Source: Pseudomonas sp. H9 (GTDB lineage Bacteria > Pseudomonadota > Gammaproteobacteria > Pseudomonadales > Pseudomonadaceae). From it: a DNA stretch of 64,000 nucleotides. The stretch spans positions 1-64,000 of the forward strand of contig NZ_SMOK01000005.1 of the NCBI RefSeq assembly GCF_004353925.1, in the 5' to 3' direction. A program made the translations under genes and the position numbers. The number at the start of each line of letters is the position of its first letter. The first letter of the stretch is position 1. This document shows positions 1 to 8,468 of the stretch, piece by piece. The notes beneath the pieces are model-generated. The model searched no databases and was not told the origin of the DNA. It saw nothing but the letters and a program-made list of their open reading frames with translations.

Positions 1-2
1 CC

Positions 3-293
3 CTGTTCACCAGCATCTCCTTCTCCCTAAGCGCAGCACCCGCCACAACCCCAGTCACCCCCCCTGCTCCAGTCGTCGCGACGCAACAAACCATCCCCCA
101 GCTAAACCTCAACACCGCCGACGCGCTCACCTTGCAATCAACCCTCAGCGGTATCGGTAAAACCAAAGCCGAAGCAATCGTTGCCTACCGTGAAGAACAC
201 GGCGCCTTCGCTTCAGTGGACGAGCTGCTTGAAATCAAGGGTATCGGCAACGCGTTGCTGGATCGCAACCGCGACAAGCTCACCGTTAACTAG
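3..293 (+). CDS. ComEA family helix-hairpin-helix protein (5' end missing)
   Basis: The reading frame is open from the left edge and stops with TAG at 291-293. The visible part ends a signal-peptide-like segment, then a Pro/Thr-rich linker, then a helix-hairpin-helix unit of about 65 residues with the paired GIG signatures (LSGIGKTKAEAI and IKGIGNALLDRN) and the NLNTADA lead-in typical of ComEA proteins. Members bind double-stranded DNA in the periplasm; in Gram-negative bacteria they are short secreted proteins, and the size here fits. The start lies outside the window. A terminator follows directly. Confidence 0.85.
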   Translation: MFTSISFSLSAAPATTPVTPPAPVVATQQTIPQLNLNTADALTLQSTLSGIGKTKAEAIVAYREEHGAFASVDELLEIKGIGNALLDRNRDKLTVN

Positions 294-305
294 CCCTCGC
301 GTATA

Positions 306-330
306 GGCCGGTCATCTGACCGGCCTTTTT
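306..330 (+). terminator. Rho-independent terminator after the ComEA gene
   Basis: A perfect 9-bp stem (GGCCGGTCA / TGACCGGCC) with a 2-nt loop is followed by TTTTT, 13 bases after the stop codon. Confidence 0.85.
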
Positions 331-436
331 GTTTGGGGATACCTTTGGTCGGTAGGGTATTGTGAAAATATTATGCTAGTAATATTTTTCTTGAGCCAAG
401 CATTACTATCTCGGCAATCCCTCGGAGATCACCGCT

Positions 437-1231
437 ATGTCAGGCTCCACGCAAACTTCTACCGCGCTCGTCACTGGCGCTTCTTCTGGAATCGGTGCGG
501 TGTACGCAGAACGCCTGGCCGGCCGTGGTCACGACTTGATCCTGGTAGCACGTGACCGTCAGCGCCTTGAGGCCTTGGCGGCGGATTTGCAGGCGCGTCA
601 TGGGGTCAATGTCGAGGTTCTGTCGGCAGATCTTGCGCAAGCCGCAGACCTGACCCGAGTCGAACAACGCTTGCGCGACGATCAACGAATCAGTGTGCTG
701 GTCAATAACGCCGGTATCGCCATGCATGGCACTCTGGCGGAGGCGACTGCAGCGCAAATCGACTCATTAGTGGCGCTCAACATTGTGGCGGTAACGCGCC
801 TGGCCGCTGCGGCGGCCGCGCAGTTTGGTGCGGCGGGTCGCGGGACCATCATTAACTTGGCCTCTGTGGTGGCACTGGCACCGGAGATGTTCAATGCGGT
901 GTACAGCGCCAGTAAGGCCTACGTGCTGAGTTTGACCCAAACCCTTCAAGGTGAATTGAAGAACAAAGGCGTGCAGGTCCAGGCGGTGCTACCCGGCGTG
1001 ACGCGCACGGAGATCTGGGAGCGTTCAGGGCTGGATGTCGCCCAAATCGATCCGCAGATGGTCATGGACGTAGGGGAGATGGTGGATGCGGCGCTCAGTG
1101 GCCTGGACAGCCAAGAGTTGGTAACCATCCCGTCGTTGCCCGATGCGGCAGATTGGCAGGTCTATATCAAGGCGCGCGATGCTTTGGGACCGAATCTTTC
1201 GCGCAATTCCGCAGCGTCACGCTACAAGTGA
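437..1231 (+). CDS. SDR family NAD(P)-dependent oxidoreductase
   Basis: This is a classical short-chain dehydrogenase/reductase of 264 residues. The Rossmann motif TGASSGIG lies near residue 15, the NNAG motif near 92, the catalytic Ser in NLASVV and the YSASK catalytic Tyr/Lys pair near 155. The extended nucleotide-binding start and the LVAR segment suggest NADP(H), as in the YdfG/DltE-like group. The substrate cannot be read from sequence. The ATG at 437 was chosen because the SDR fold begins ten residues after it. It is alone on its strand, between the terminated ComEA gene and convergent DUF2897. Confidence 0.9.
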   Translation: MSGSTQTSTALVTGASSGIGAVYAERLAGRGHDLILVARDRQRLEALAADLQARHGVNVEVLSADLAQAADLTRVEQRLRDDQRISVLVNNAGIAMHGTLAEATAAQIDSLVALNIVAVTRLAAAAAAQFGAAGRGTIINLASVVALAPEMFNAVYSASKAYVLSLTQTLQGELKNKGVQVQAVLPGVTRTEIWERSGLDVAQIDPQMVMDVGEMVDAALSGLDSQELVTIPSLPDAADWQVYIKARDALGPNLSRNSAASRYK

Positions 1232-1259
1232 TGCTGTACCTCATACCAAGCTGCAGGAC

Positions 1260-1427
1260 TTAACGGTCCTGCGCATCTTTAGCATCCATCTCCGCATTGC
1301 GCTCATGTATGCGTTTGAGCTGTTCCTCGGTTAGGGGCAGCTTTTTCGCAGTATCGCGCAGCAGCATCAGGCCACCGACGATGGAGCCTATCGCAAGCAC
1401 CAGAATCAACCAGGCATACCAAGGCAT
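1260..1427 (-). CDS. DUF2897 family small membrane protein
   Basis: A 55-residue protein with one N-terminal membrane helix (WYAWLILVLAIGSIVGGLML) followed by a charged tail rich in Lys, Glu and Asp. It matches the Pseudomonas DUF2897 family, of unknown function, in length and composition. The ATG at 1427 was chosen because AAAGGAGGA sits just upstream, a near-perfect ribosome binding site. The longer reading frame upstream has no support. It is convergent with the SDR gene and divergent from pyrF. Confidence 0.8.
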   Translation of the reverse strand: MPWYAWLILVLAIGSIVGGLMLLRDTAKKLPLTEEQLKRIHERNAEMDAKDAQDR

Positions 1428-1605
1428 GGAGTCCTCCTTTGCGCGGCGTAGGGCGCTGCGTCTATAAATTGGAGCGAATGCGTCATTTATTGGTTCAATT
1501 ATAGGGGCGCGCCTTCTGATGGGCCAATTCGCGATCATCGGCCCCCCAGAGGCCGCGGCTTCGTTTACAATGCGCGCCGTTCAAGACTTGCCAAGAGACC
1601 AGCCC

Positions 1606-2307
1606 ATGTCCGCCTGCCAGACGCCCATCATCGTCGCCCTGGATTTCCCTACCCGTGACGCCGCCCTGAAACTGGCGGATCAACTCGATCCAACCCTGTG
1701 CCGGGTCAAAGTCGGTAAAGAGCTGTTCACCAGCAGCGCGTCGGGCATTGTCGAGACGCTGGTCGAGAAGGGCTTCGAGGTGTTCCTCGATCTGAAATTC
1801 CACGATATCCCCAACACCACGGCAATGGCTGTTCAGGCCGCTGCTGAAATGGGCGTGTGGATGGTGAACGTTCACTGCTCCGGCGGTCTGCGCATGATGT
1901 CGGCCTGCCGTGATGTGCTGGCCAAGCGCAGCGGCCCGCAGCCGTTGCTGATCGGTGTCACCGTGCTGACCAGTATGGAGCGCGAAGATCTGGCCGGTAT
2001 CGGTCTGGATATTGAGCCGCAAGAGCAGGTGCTGCGCTTGGCTGCACTGGCAGAGAAGGCCGGTATGGACGGTTTGGTCTGTTCGGCGCTGGAAGCACCG
2101 GCGCTGAAGGCTGCGCACCCGTCGCTGCAACTGGTTACACCGGGTATTCGCCCGGCTGGCAGTGCTCAAGACGACCAGCGCCGTATCCTTACCCCGCGTC
2201 AGGCACTGGATGCTGGTTCCGATTACCTGGTGATCGGCCGCCCGATCAGTCAGGCGGCTGATCCTGCTCAGGCGTTGGCAGCAGTGGTCGCGCAAATCCG
2301 CGCGTAA
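1606..2307 (+). CDS. pyrF: Orotidine 5'-phosphate decarboxylase
   Basis: This enzyme decarboxylates OMP to UMP, the last step of de novo pyrimidine synthesis, in the cytoplasm. The 233-residue length is the usual one. It carries the N-terminal IVALDFPT strand, the catalytic [10 protein letters not shown] loop (Lys-Asp network), TPGIRPAG phosphate-binding loop and the C-terminal YLVIGRPI. The ATG at 1606 is chosen because family members begin a few residues before IIVALD. A TACAAT hexamer at 1566-1571 could be its -10 element, but no good -35 is visible. A REP pair follows the stop codon. Confidence 0.97.
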   Translation: MSACQTPIIVALDFPTRDAALKLADQLDPTLCRVKVGKELFTSSASGIVETLVEKGFEVFLDLKFHDIPNTTAMAVQAAAEMGVWMVNVHCSGGLRMMSACRDVLAKRSGPQPLLIGVTVLTSMEREDLAGIGLDIEPQEQVLRLAALAEKAGMDGLVCSALEAPALKAAHPSLQLVTPGIRPAGSAQDDQRRILTPRQALDAGSDYLVIGRPISQAADPAQALAAVVAQIRA

Positions 2308-2325
2308 CCCGGTAGGCGCGGGTTT

Positions 2326-2398
2326 GGTAGGAGCGGGCTTGCCCCGCGATTGCGATGTAGCTGATAAATCGCAATCGCGGGGCAAGCCCGCTCCTACC
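2326..2398. repeat. REP inverted pair
   Basis: Two REP units in inverted orientation: GGTAGGAGCGGGCTTG..CGCGATTGCGAT and its complement, separated by a short loop. It fills the gap between pyrF and the convergent oxidoreductase and could act as a bidirectional mRNA 3' end. Confidence 0.95.
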
Positions 2399-2399
2399 G

Positions 2400-3404
2400 T
2401 TAAACCTTCAGCACCAGCTTGCCGAAGTTTTCTCCGCTGAATAGCTTCAACAGCGTTTCGGGGAAGGCTTCTAGTCCTTCGACCACGTCCTCTTTGCTCT
2501 TCAGCTTGCCCATTGCGAGCCAGCCGGCGATTTCTTGCGCCGCTTTGCTGTAGTTGGCGGCATGGTCCATCACCACGAAACCCTCCATCCGTGCACGATT
2601 GACCAACAGTGACAGGTAATTGGCTGGGCCTTTGACGGCTTGCTTGTTGTTGTACTGGCTAATGGCACCGCAAATCACCACCCTTGCCTTGAAGTTCAAG
2701 CGGCTCAGTACCGCGTCCAAAATGTCCCCACCGACATTGTCGAAGAATACGTCCACGCCTTTCGGGCATTCGCGTTTGAGGCCTTCAAGCACGTCTTCGG
2801 TTTTGTAATCGATGCCGCCGTCAAAGCCCAGTTCGTTGACCAGGTAGCTGCATTTTTCTGCACCACCTGCGATACCCACCACCCGGCAACCTTTGAGCTT
2901 GGCAATCTGCCCGGCAATGCTGCCCACTGCGCCGGCAGCCCCCGAGAGCACGACGGTTTCACCCGCTTTCGGTGCTCCAACTTCCAGCAGGGCGAAGTAG
3001 GCGGTCATGCCGGTCATGCCCAGGGCAGACAGGTAGCGCGGCAGCGGTGCCAGTTTCGGGTCGATTTTGTAGAAGCCCTGTGGTTCGCCCACGAAGTAAT
3101 CCTGCACGCCAAGTGCGCCGTTGACGTAGTCGCCTATGGCAAAGCCTGGGTGTTTCGAGGCAATCACTTCACCTACGCCCAGGGCGCGCATGACCTGACC
3201 GAGGCCGACGGGAGGGATGTAGGATTTACCTTCATTCATCCAGCCGCGCATGGCAGGGTCCAGCGACAGGTACAGGTTTTTTACTTGCACCTGGCCTTCA
3301 CCGGGTTCGCTGAGGGGCACATGCTCGAAGTTGAAATCCTCACGGCTTACCGCCCCGAACGGGCGTTTGGCGAGCAAGAAACGGCGGTTGGTCTGGGCGG
3401 TCAT
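2400..3404 (-). CDS. NADP-dependent zinc-free medium-chain oxidoreductase (CurA/YncB type)
   Basis: A 334-residue medium-chain dehydrogenase of the leukotriene B4 12-hydroxydehydrogenase/curcumin reductase subfamily. It shows SLDPAMRGWM near residue 50, YFALLEVGAPKAGETVVLSGAAGAVGS (glycine-rich NADPH loop) near 140, and FFDNVGG near 220. No zinc-binding Cys cluster is present, as expected for the subfamily. Members reduce C=C bonds of alpha,beta-unsaturated ketones. The start at 3404 (MTAQTNRR) fits homologue length; the upstream extension is unlikely to be translated. The stop codon abuts the REP pair at 2398. Confidence 0.92.
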   Translation of the reverse strand: MTAQTNRRFLLAKRPFGAVSREDFNFEHVPLSEPGEGQVQVKNLYLSLDPAMRGWMNEGKSYIPPVGLGQVMRALGVGEVIASKHPGFAIGDYVNGALGVQDYFVGEPQGFYKIDPKLAPLPRYLSALGMTGMTAYFALLEVGAPKAGETVVLSGAAGAVGSIAGQIAKLKGCRVVGIAGGAEKCSYLVNELGFDGGIDYKTEDVLEGLKRECPKGVDVFFDNVGGDILDAVLSRLNFKARVVICGAISQYNNKQAVKGPANYLSLLVNRARMEGFVVMDHAANYSKAAQEIAGWLAMGKLKSKEDVVEGLEAFPETLLKLFSGENFGKLVLKV

Positions 3405-3493
3405 GATGGGCTCTCGGGTGAAGGTCAAAGGTTGTTGATAGACCTTCAACTGAATTCCGGCAAGGTTTACCCGCTTGGCGAATACAGCGCAAT

Positions 3494-3534
3494 CCGTGAG
3501 CGTGATTTAGAGGTGATCAGATAATCACTCACGG
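3494..3534. promoter_or_regulatory. Interrupted dyad between divergent genes (candidate operator)
   Basis: CCGTGAG and CTCACGG form a perfect 7-bp inverted repeat, extended by TGATT / AATCA with a 2-base bulge, around a 15-base centre. It lies in the 229-bp gap between the divergent oxidoreductase (start 3404) and SDR (start 3634) genes. Regulatory function is inferred. Confidence 0.35.
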
Positions 3535-3633
3535 TCATAACCTTTCAACAGGCAGTCTGATGATGCTGCCTCTTCAATGCGATAGCTGCATAGACTGCGG
3601 ACCATTGATTTCACTACGTTGCAGGAGCTAGCG

Positions 3634-4395
3634 ATGACGATGACTTTTTCCGGCCAGGTAGCCCTGGTCACCGGCGGCGCGGCAGGTATCGGTCGAGCGA
3701 CGGCGTTGGCGTTTGCCGCCGAGGGTTTGAAGGTTGTAGTGGCCGATCTGGACGCTGCTGGTGGTGAAGGAACGGTTGAGCTGATCCGGGCAGCGGGAGG
3801 CGAGGCGTTGTTTGTTGCTTGCAATGTCACTCGCGAGGCCGACGTGCAGCGTTTGCTGGCTCGTACGGTCGAGGCCTATGGCCGTCTCGACTATGCGTTC
3901 AACAATGCTGGCATTGAAATAGAACAGGGTCGACTGGCCGAAGGCAGCGAGGCGGAGTTCGACGCGATCATGGGCGTCAATGTCAAAGGCGTGTGGTTGT
4001 GTATGAAGTACCAGTTACCGTTGCTGTTGGCTCAAGGTGGCGGTGCGATTGTTAACACCGCCTCGGTAGCGGGGCTCGGAGCCGCGCCGAAGATGAGTAT
4101 CTACAGTGCGTCCAAGCATGCAGTGATCGGTCTGACCAAATCGGCCGCTATCGAGTACGCAAAGAAGAACGTCCGGGTTAATGCGGTATGCCCGGCGGTG
4201 ATCGATACCGACATGTTCCGACGCGCTTATGAAGCCGACCCGCGCAAAGCCGAGTTTGCTGCTGCCATGCACCCGGTGGGACGTATCGGCAAGGTGGAGG
4301 AGATTGCCAGTGCAGTGTTGTACTTGTGCAGTGACGGTGCGGCATTCACGACCGGTCATGCATTGGCGGTTGATGGTGGGGCTACTGCTATTTGA
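3634..4395 (+). CDS. SDR family oxidoreductase
   Basis: A 253-residue classical SDR with TGGAAGIGRA near residue 12, an acidic residue after the second beta strand (VADLD, favouring NAD(H)), NNAGIE near 90, NTASVAG with the catalytic Ser, and YSASK near 155. The C-terminal SDGAAFTTGHALAVDGG segment is the standard SDR tail. Substrate is unknown. The ATG at 3634 has GCAGGAG seven bases upstream and is preferred to an earlier in-frame codon. Its last 8 bases overlap the end of the convergent MFS gene. Confidence 0.92.
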   Translation: MTMTFSGQVALVTGGAAGIGRATALAFAAEGLKVVVADLDAAGGEGTVELIRAAGGEALFVACNVTREADVQRLLARTVEAYGRLDYAFNNAGIEIEQGRLAEGSEAEFDAIMGVNVKGVWLCMKYQLPLLLAQGGGAIVNTASVAGLGAAPKMSIYSASKHAVIGLTKSAAIEYAKKNVRVNAVCPAVIDTDMFRRAYEADPRKAEFAAAMHPVGRIGKVEEIASAVLYLCSDGAAFTTGHALAVDGGATAI

Positions 4396-5557
4396 GTGAC
4401 GCCAATGCCGTTATTGACACGGTTCGGTTGCTGCGCAGCAGCGCCAGGCCGGTCATCAGGCAACCCGCCAGCAGTGTCAGGCCAAACAGCAGTAATGACG
4501 TGCGGGTCCCGAGTCGCTCGATCAGCAAGCCGGTGAGGATAACCGGCAGGCTGAAGCCGACATAGGCCAACAAGAAGAAGCCTGCGTTAGCACGGCTCTT
4601 TTGCTCACCTGCCAGCTGAGTCACTGCCGACAAACCGCCCAGGTAAACAAAGCCATAACAGGCACTGCTGGCGACGATCGTGCCGATCAAAACGGCCAGA
4701 AGCTGCCCGTTGTCGGCGCCCCAGGCCAGTATTGCGTAGCTGGCAGGCAATATTGTCAGGCCGAGCAGGGTGGCCTTGGCGGGTGCTATGCGCCGGGCCA
4801 GGGGCTGAAACAACACGCCACAGCTGATCACGCAGAACGTTGCAAATCCAGACCAACGGCTCAAGCCATGTTCTTTGAGCATCGCAGGCAGCAGCGCCCC
4901 CACCAGCCCGACACAGGCCCAGGCCAGCAGAATCGCCATGCCATAAGGCAAGCTGCCGGAGGGGTAGTAGGGCAAGCGCAGCCATGTGCTTTGGCTGTCT
5001 TGGCGTTGGTCAGGCAGACGCCAAACCAGCAATAACCCGACCCCGGCCAGTACCAACTGCAGATAGAAACTTTCAGGTGCCAGGGTTGGGGCTCGCAGCA
5101 GGCATAGGCTGGTCATGGCAGCGCCGAGACCAAAGCCCAGTGACGTGCTGGCAGTTACCCAGGTGGTGGCGCGAGCGGTATCGCCGGGCTGCATCAGTTC
5201 ACTCATATACGCAACACCGGTAGCAGACGCCAGCGCCGTGCCGATTCCCAGCGTCAGGCGCGCAAGCCCCAGGGTTTCCAGCCCAGGTGCCAGCAGCATC
5301 AGCACGGTGGCTAGCATCGATAAACCCAATGCAACCAGCACAATCGGTCGGCGCCCAACGCGGTCCGCCAGCCCGCCCAGTAGCAACAGCACGGGTATGA
5401 CGCCGAGTACATACGCAGAAAAGGCCACCGCCGTGGCGGTTGTGCCTTTTCCGGACAGCTCGGCATAGGCGGTGTAAAGCGGTGCCTGCAGATTCACCGC
5501 GAAGGTAATCATGCACAGGGCAAAGGCCAGTTGGGCGGGGGCGCGTGGGTTAGGCAT
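4388..5557 (-). CDS. MFS transporter
   Basis: A 389-residue major facilitator with about twelve hydrophobic segments. The loop 2-3 signature appears as GGLADRVGRRPIVLVAL near residue 65, and there is a long hydrophilic middle region (RLPDQRQDSQSTW) near 195. It is likely an inner-membrane exporter; the substrate is not readable. AAGGAG lies before the chosen ATG at 5557. It is divergent from a MocR-type regulator with a dyad-rich 113-bp gap between them, so that regulator probably controls this gene. Its 3' end overlaps the SDR gene by 8 bases. Confidence 0.88.
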   Translation of the reverse strand: MPNPRAPAQLAFALCMITFAVNLQAPLYTAYAELSGKGTTATAVAFSAYVLGVIPVLLLLGGLADRVGRRPIVLVALGLSMLATVLMLLAPGLETLGLARLTLGIGTALASATGVAYMSELMQPGDTARATTWVTASTSLGFGLGAAMTSLCLLRAPTLAPESFYLQLVLAGVGLLLVWRLPDQRQDSQSTWLRLPYYPSGSLPYGMAILLAWACVGLVGALLPAMLKEHGLSRWSGFATFCVISCGVLFQPLARRIAPAKATLLGLTILPASYAILAWGADNGQLLAVLIGTIVASSACYGFVYLGGLSAVTQLAGEQKSRANAGFFLLAYVGFSLPVILTGLLIERLGTRTSLLLFGLTLLAGCLMTGLALLRSNRTVSITALASLK

Positions 5558-5592
5558 CGGGGGCTCCTTGTTGATGGGGTCACTATCGAGCG

Positions 5593-5633
5593 GTGCCTTG
5601 GGGCTCACAAGGCACACTGCACAAGGATTTGTG
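5593..5633. promoter_or_regulatory. Candidate MocR operator
   Basis: A perfect 8-bp inverted repeat GTGCCTTG (5593-5600) / CAAGGCAC (5608-5615) with a 7-bp spacer is followed by a second CACAAGG copy at 5620-5626 (the first is 5606-5612, offset 14 bp) which forms its own dyad with TTGTG at 5629-5633. The cluster lies between the divergent MFS and MocR genes. MocR regulators commonly bind paired repeats in such divergent promoters; binding here is inferred. Confidence 0.6.
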
Positions 5634-5670
5634 ATTAACTGTTTGAACAAAATCGCCGAACACTTTGCCC

Positions 5671-7053
5671 ATGAACCTCACACTTGATCGCCAATCGTCC
5701 ACGCCCCTGACCCAACAAGTGGTGGCGCAGTTACAGGGCTGGATCACACAGCAGCGTTTACGCCCAGGGAGTCGATTGCCTTCGATCCGCCAACTCGCCC
5801 GCGAATTGAACGTCAGCCAGTCCTGCGTGATCGAGGCGTATGACCGATTGGTGGCCACGGGATTGTTGGAGGCCAGGCACGGTGCCGGCTTCTTCGTCGC
5901 CGAGCAACGACAAGGGCCGCCTGTAGTCGACCAACCGTTTCGCGATGAGAGTTTCGACAATCGCTGGCAGCAGTTCAATGATCAGCAGACGGACCTGCTG
6001 AACCTGTGTTGTGGCTGGTTGCCTTCCAGTTGGCGTGCGAGCGAGGCGATTGCCCAAGCCGTGCGGCAAGTGAGCCGCGGCCCGGTGGAAGACCTGCTGG
6101 ACTACTGCCCACCCTTGGGGCTAACCAGCTTACGCAGCCAGTTACACAAGCGCCTGGAGCAGATTGGCATACAGGTCAGCCCCCAGCAGATTCTCACCAC
6201 TCAAGGGGCCAGCGATGGGCTCGACTTGTTGGTACGCACATTACTCAAACCCGGCGACAAAGTGCTGGTTGAGAGCCCGGGGTATTACAACCTCTACAAC
6301 TTGCTGCGCCACCACCAGATTGAAATGCTGTACATGCCGCGCACCTGCACCGGTCCGGATCTGCAGGTGCTGGAAGGCTTACTCAAACAGCACAAGCCGC
6401 GTTGCCTGTATATCAACAGCCTCTACCACAACCCTACTGGCAGCAGCCTGGCACCCAAAGTGGCTTACCGCCTGTTGGAACTTGCTCGCGAACATGATGT
6501 GCAAATCATCGAAGACGATATTTACGCCGATTTCCAGGACGGTGCAGTGACGCGGCTGGCCACGCTGGACGGGGAGCAGCGAGTGATTTACCTCGCCAGT
6601 TTTTCCAAGACCCTCAGCAGTTCGTTGCGCTGCGGTTATCTGGTAGCTGAGCCTGAGCTGGTCGCCCGTCTGGCGGAGTTGAAAATGGTCGCCGGGCTGG
6701 GTACCAGCCGATTCACCGAGCAGGTGGTGGCGCAGATGCTCGCCAATGGCAGTTACCGCAAAAGTGTGGCCCGGCTGCGGCCGCGTCTGGCGCAGCACAT
6801 GGCCAAGACGCTAGGCCAGTTGGAGGCCAGCGGCTGGGAGGTATTTACCGAACCGTATGGCGGCATGTTTGTCTGGGCGCGACGCCCTGGTTGGGATTTT
6901 GCGGCGCTCAATCGGGAAGCGATGGCCTGTTCGGTGCTGCTGGCGCCGGGTAGCGCCTTCGATCCACAAGGGGCTGCCAGTGAGTGGCTACGGATCAACG
7001 TAGCCTATGTCCAGGACCAACGCGCCCAAGCGTTCTTCAAACGCACTCGGTAG
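5671..7053 (+). CDS. MocR-type regulator (GntR winged helix fused to class I aminotransferase fold)
   Basis: A 460-residue fusion. Residues 1-75 form a GntR winged helix (LTQQVVAQLQGWI, LPSIRQLARELNVSQ, GAGFFV). Residues 100-460 form a PLP-dependent aminotransferase-like domain with YHNPTGSSL, EDDIYADF and the PLP-binding Lys313 in SFSKTL. Such proteins usually act as PLP-responsive regulators rather than enzymes. An in-frame TTG two codons earlier exists, but the ATG at 5671 is preferred. The stop codon TAG at 7051 is part of the REP element that follows, so the element defines the C-terminus. Confidence 0.9.
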   Translation: MNLTLDRQSSTPLTQQVVAQLQGWITQQRLRPGSRLPSIRQLARELNVSQSCVIEAYDRLVATGLLEARHGAGFFVAEQRQGPPVVDQPFRDESFDNRWQQFNDQQTDLLNLCCGWLPSSWRASEAIAQAVRQVSRGPVEDLLDYCPPLGLTSLRSQLHKRLEQIGIQVSPQQILTTQGASDGLDLLVRTLLKPGDKVLVESPGYYNLYNLLRHHQIEMLYMPRTCTGPDLQVLEGLLKQHKPRCLYINSLYHNPTGSSLAPKVAYRLLELAREHDVQIIEDDIYADFQDGAVTRLATLDGEQRVIYLASFSKTLSSSLRCGYLVAEPELVARLAELKMVAGLGTSRFTEQVVAQMLANGSYRKSVARLRPRLAQHMAKTLGQLEASGWEVFTEPYGGMFVWARRPGWDFAALNREAMACSVLLAPGSAFDPQGAASEWLRINVAYVQDQRAQAFFKRTR

Positions 7054-7121
7054 GAGCGGGCTTGCCCCGCGATGCGATGTGCCTGATACAGCCACTATCG
7101 CGGGGCAAGCCCGCTCCTACC
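7049..7121. repeat. REP inverted pair overlapping a stop codon
   Basis: An inverted pair of REP units (GGTAGGAGCGGG..GCGATGCGATG and complement). The TAG within its first unit is the stop codon of the MocR gene. It separates that gene from the convergent benE-like gene. Confidence 0.95.
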
Positions 7122-7129
7122 GAGCAGCA

Positions 7130-8323
7130 TCAAGCGCTTTTGCGCCAGTTGAGGATCATCAGCGTCAGCACGCCCGCGACAATTCCCCAGAATGCCGAAC
7201 CAATCGAGAACAGGGTGAAGCCCGAAGCTGTCACCATGAAGGTGATCAACGCAGCCTCGCGCTCCTTGGCTTCATTCATGGCCACGGTCAGGCCGTTCAT
7301 GATCGAGCCGAACAAGGCCAGGGCCGCAATCGACAGCACCAGTTCTTTGGGCAGGGCGGCGAACAGGGCGGCAAGGGTGGCGCCGAATACGCCGGCAATG
7401 CCATAAAAAATCCCGCACCACACTGCAGCGGTATAGCGCTTGTTCGGGTCTTCATGGGCATGAGGGCCTGTGCAGATAGCGGCACTGATTGCGGCCAGGT
7501 TGATACCGTGGGAACCGAAAGGTGCCAGCACCAACGAGGCCAGCCCGGTTACCGAGATCAGCGGTGAGGCGGGCACTTGATACCCGTCAGCACGCAATAC
7601 CGCAACGCCAGGCATATTTTGCGAGGTCATAGCGACCACGAACAGCGGAATGCCGATACTGATCGTGGCCGCCAGAGAGAAGCTCGGCGTCGTCCACACG
7701 GGTGTTGCCACTTCCAGGCTGAAACCACTGAAATCCAACAAACCCATCGCGCCAGACAGCGCCGTGCCCACCAGCAATGCAGCCAGTACGGCGTAACGCG
7801 GTGACAGACGTTTGATGATCAAGTAGCTGAAGAACATCCCCAGCACCAGTGCAGTACGGTGCTGGGCGGCAATAAAGATTTCGCTGCCGATCTTGAACAA
7901 AATACCGGCCAGCAGTGCCGAGGCCAAAGAGGCGGGGATGCGTTTGACCAGGCGTTCGAAACTGCCGGTCAAGCCGCAGACCACCACCAGCACAGCGCAG
8001 GTGATATAGGCGCCGATGGCCTCACCGTAGCTGACGCCGCCCAGGCTGGTAATCAGTAGGGCGGCACCTGGGGTTGACCAGGCTACCGTCACTGGTGTGC
8101 GGTAGCGCAGTGACAGGCCAATACTGCACACTGCCATACCAATGGACAGCGCCCAGATCCATGAAGAAATTTGCGCGCTGGTCAACCCCGCAGCTTGGCC
8201 TGCCTGGAACATCAGGACCAGCGAGCTGGTATAGCCGGTCAGCATGGCAATAAAGCCTGCGACGACAGCCGAAGGGGAGGAGTCAGCCAACGGGCGCAGT
8301 TGCGCGGAAGTGGCATCGGGCAT
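7130..8323 (-). CDS. benE: Benzoate/H+ symporter family (BenE) transporter
   Basis: A 397-residue inner-membrane permease with about 12 hydrophobic segments. It matches the BenE family in length and in FIAMLTGYTSSLVLMFQAG, VAWSTPGAALL, FGSHGINLAAISAAICTG and the C-terminal TASGFTLFSIGSAFWG. Family members carry benzoate with protons, but no benzoate catabolic (ben/cat) genes lie nearby, so the true substrate is open. ATG at 8323. A REP pair follows the stop. The next gene upstream is a divergent glutathione transferase. Confidence 0.88.
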   Translation of the reverse strand: MPDATSAQLRPLADSSPSAVVAGFIAMLTGYTSSLVLMFQAGQAAGLTSAQISSWIWALSIGMAVCSIGLSLRYRTPVTVAWSTPGAALLITSLGGVSYGEAIGAYITCAVLVVVCGLTGSFERLVKRIPASLASALLAGILFKIGSEIFIAAQHRTALVLGMFFSYLIIKRLSPRYAVLAALLVGTALSGAMGLLDFSGFSLEVATPVWTTPSFSLAATISIGIPLFVVAMTSQNMPGVAVLRADGYQVPASPLISVTGLASLVLAPFGSHGINLAAISAAICTGPHAHEDPNKRYTAAVWCGIFYGIAGVFGATLAALFAALPKELVLSIAALALFGSIMNGLTVAMNEAKEREAALITFMVTASGFTLFSIGSAFWGIVAGVLTLMILNWRKSA

Positions 8324-8468
8324 GGGGCAATCCTTGTACTAGGTGTAAGCAGATTTTGCAGACTACCGCGCAGGCCGCTGAGCTTTGTCATACAGCAGGC
8401 ATTGCATTTAGCCGTACAGTCGCCAACTATGGGCGGCGGTCAGGATGAGCTATCGAATGGGGGGAGTG

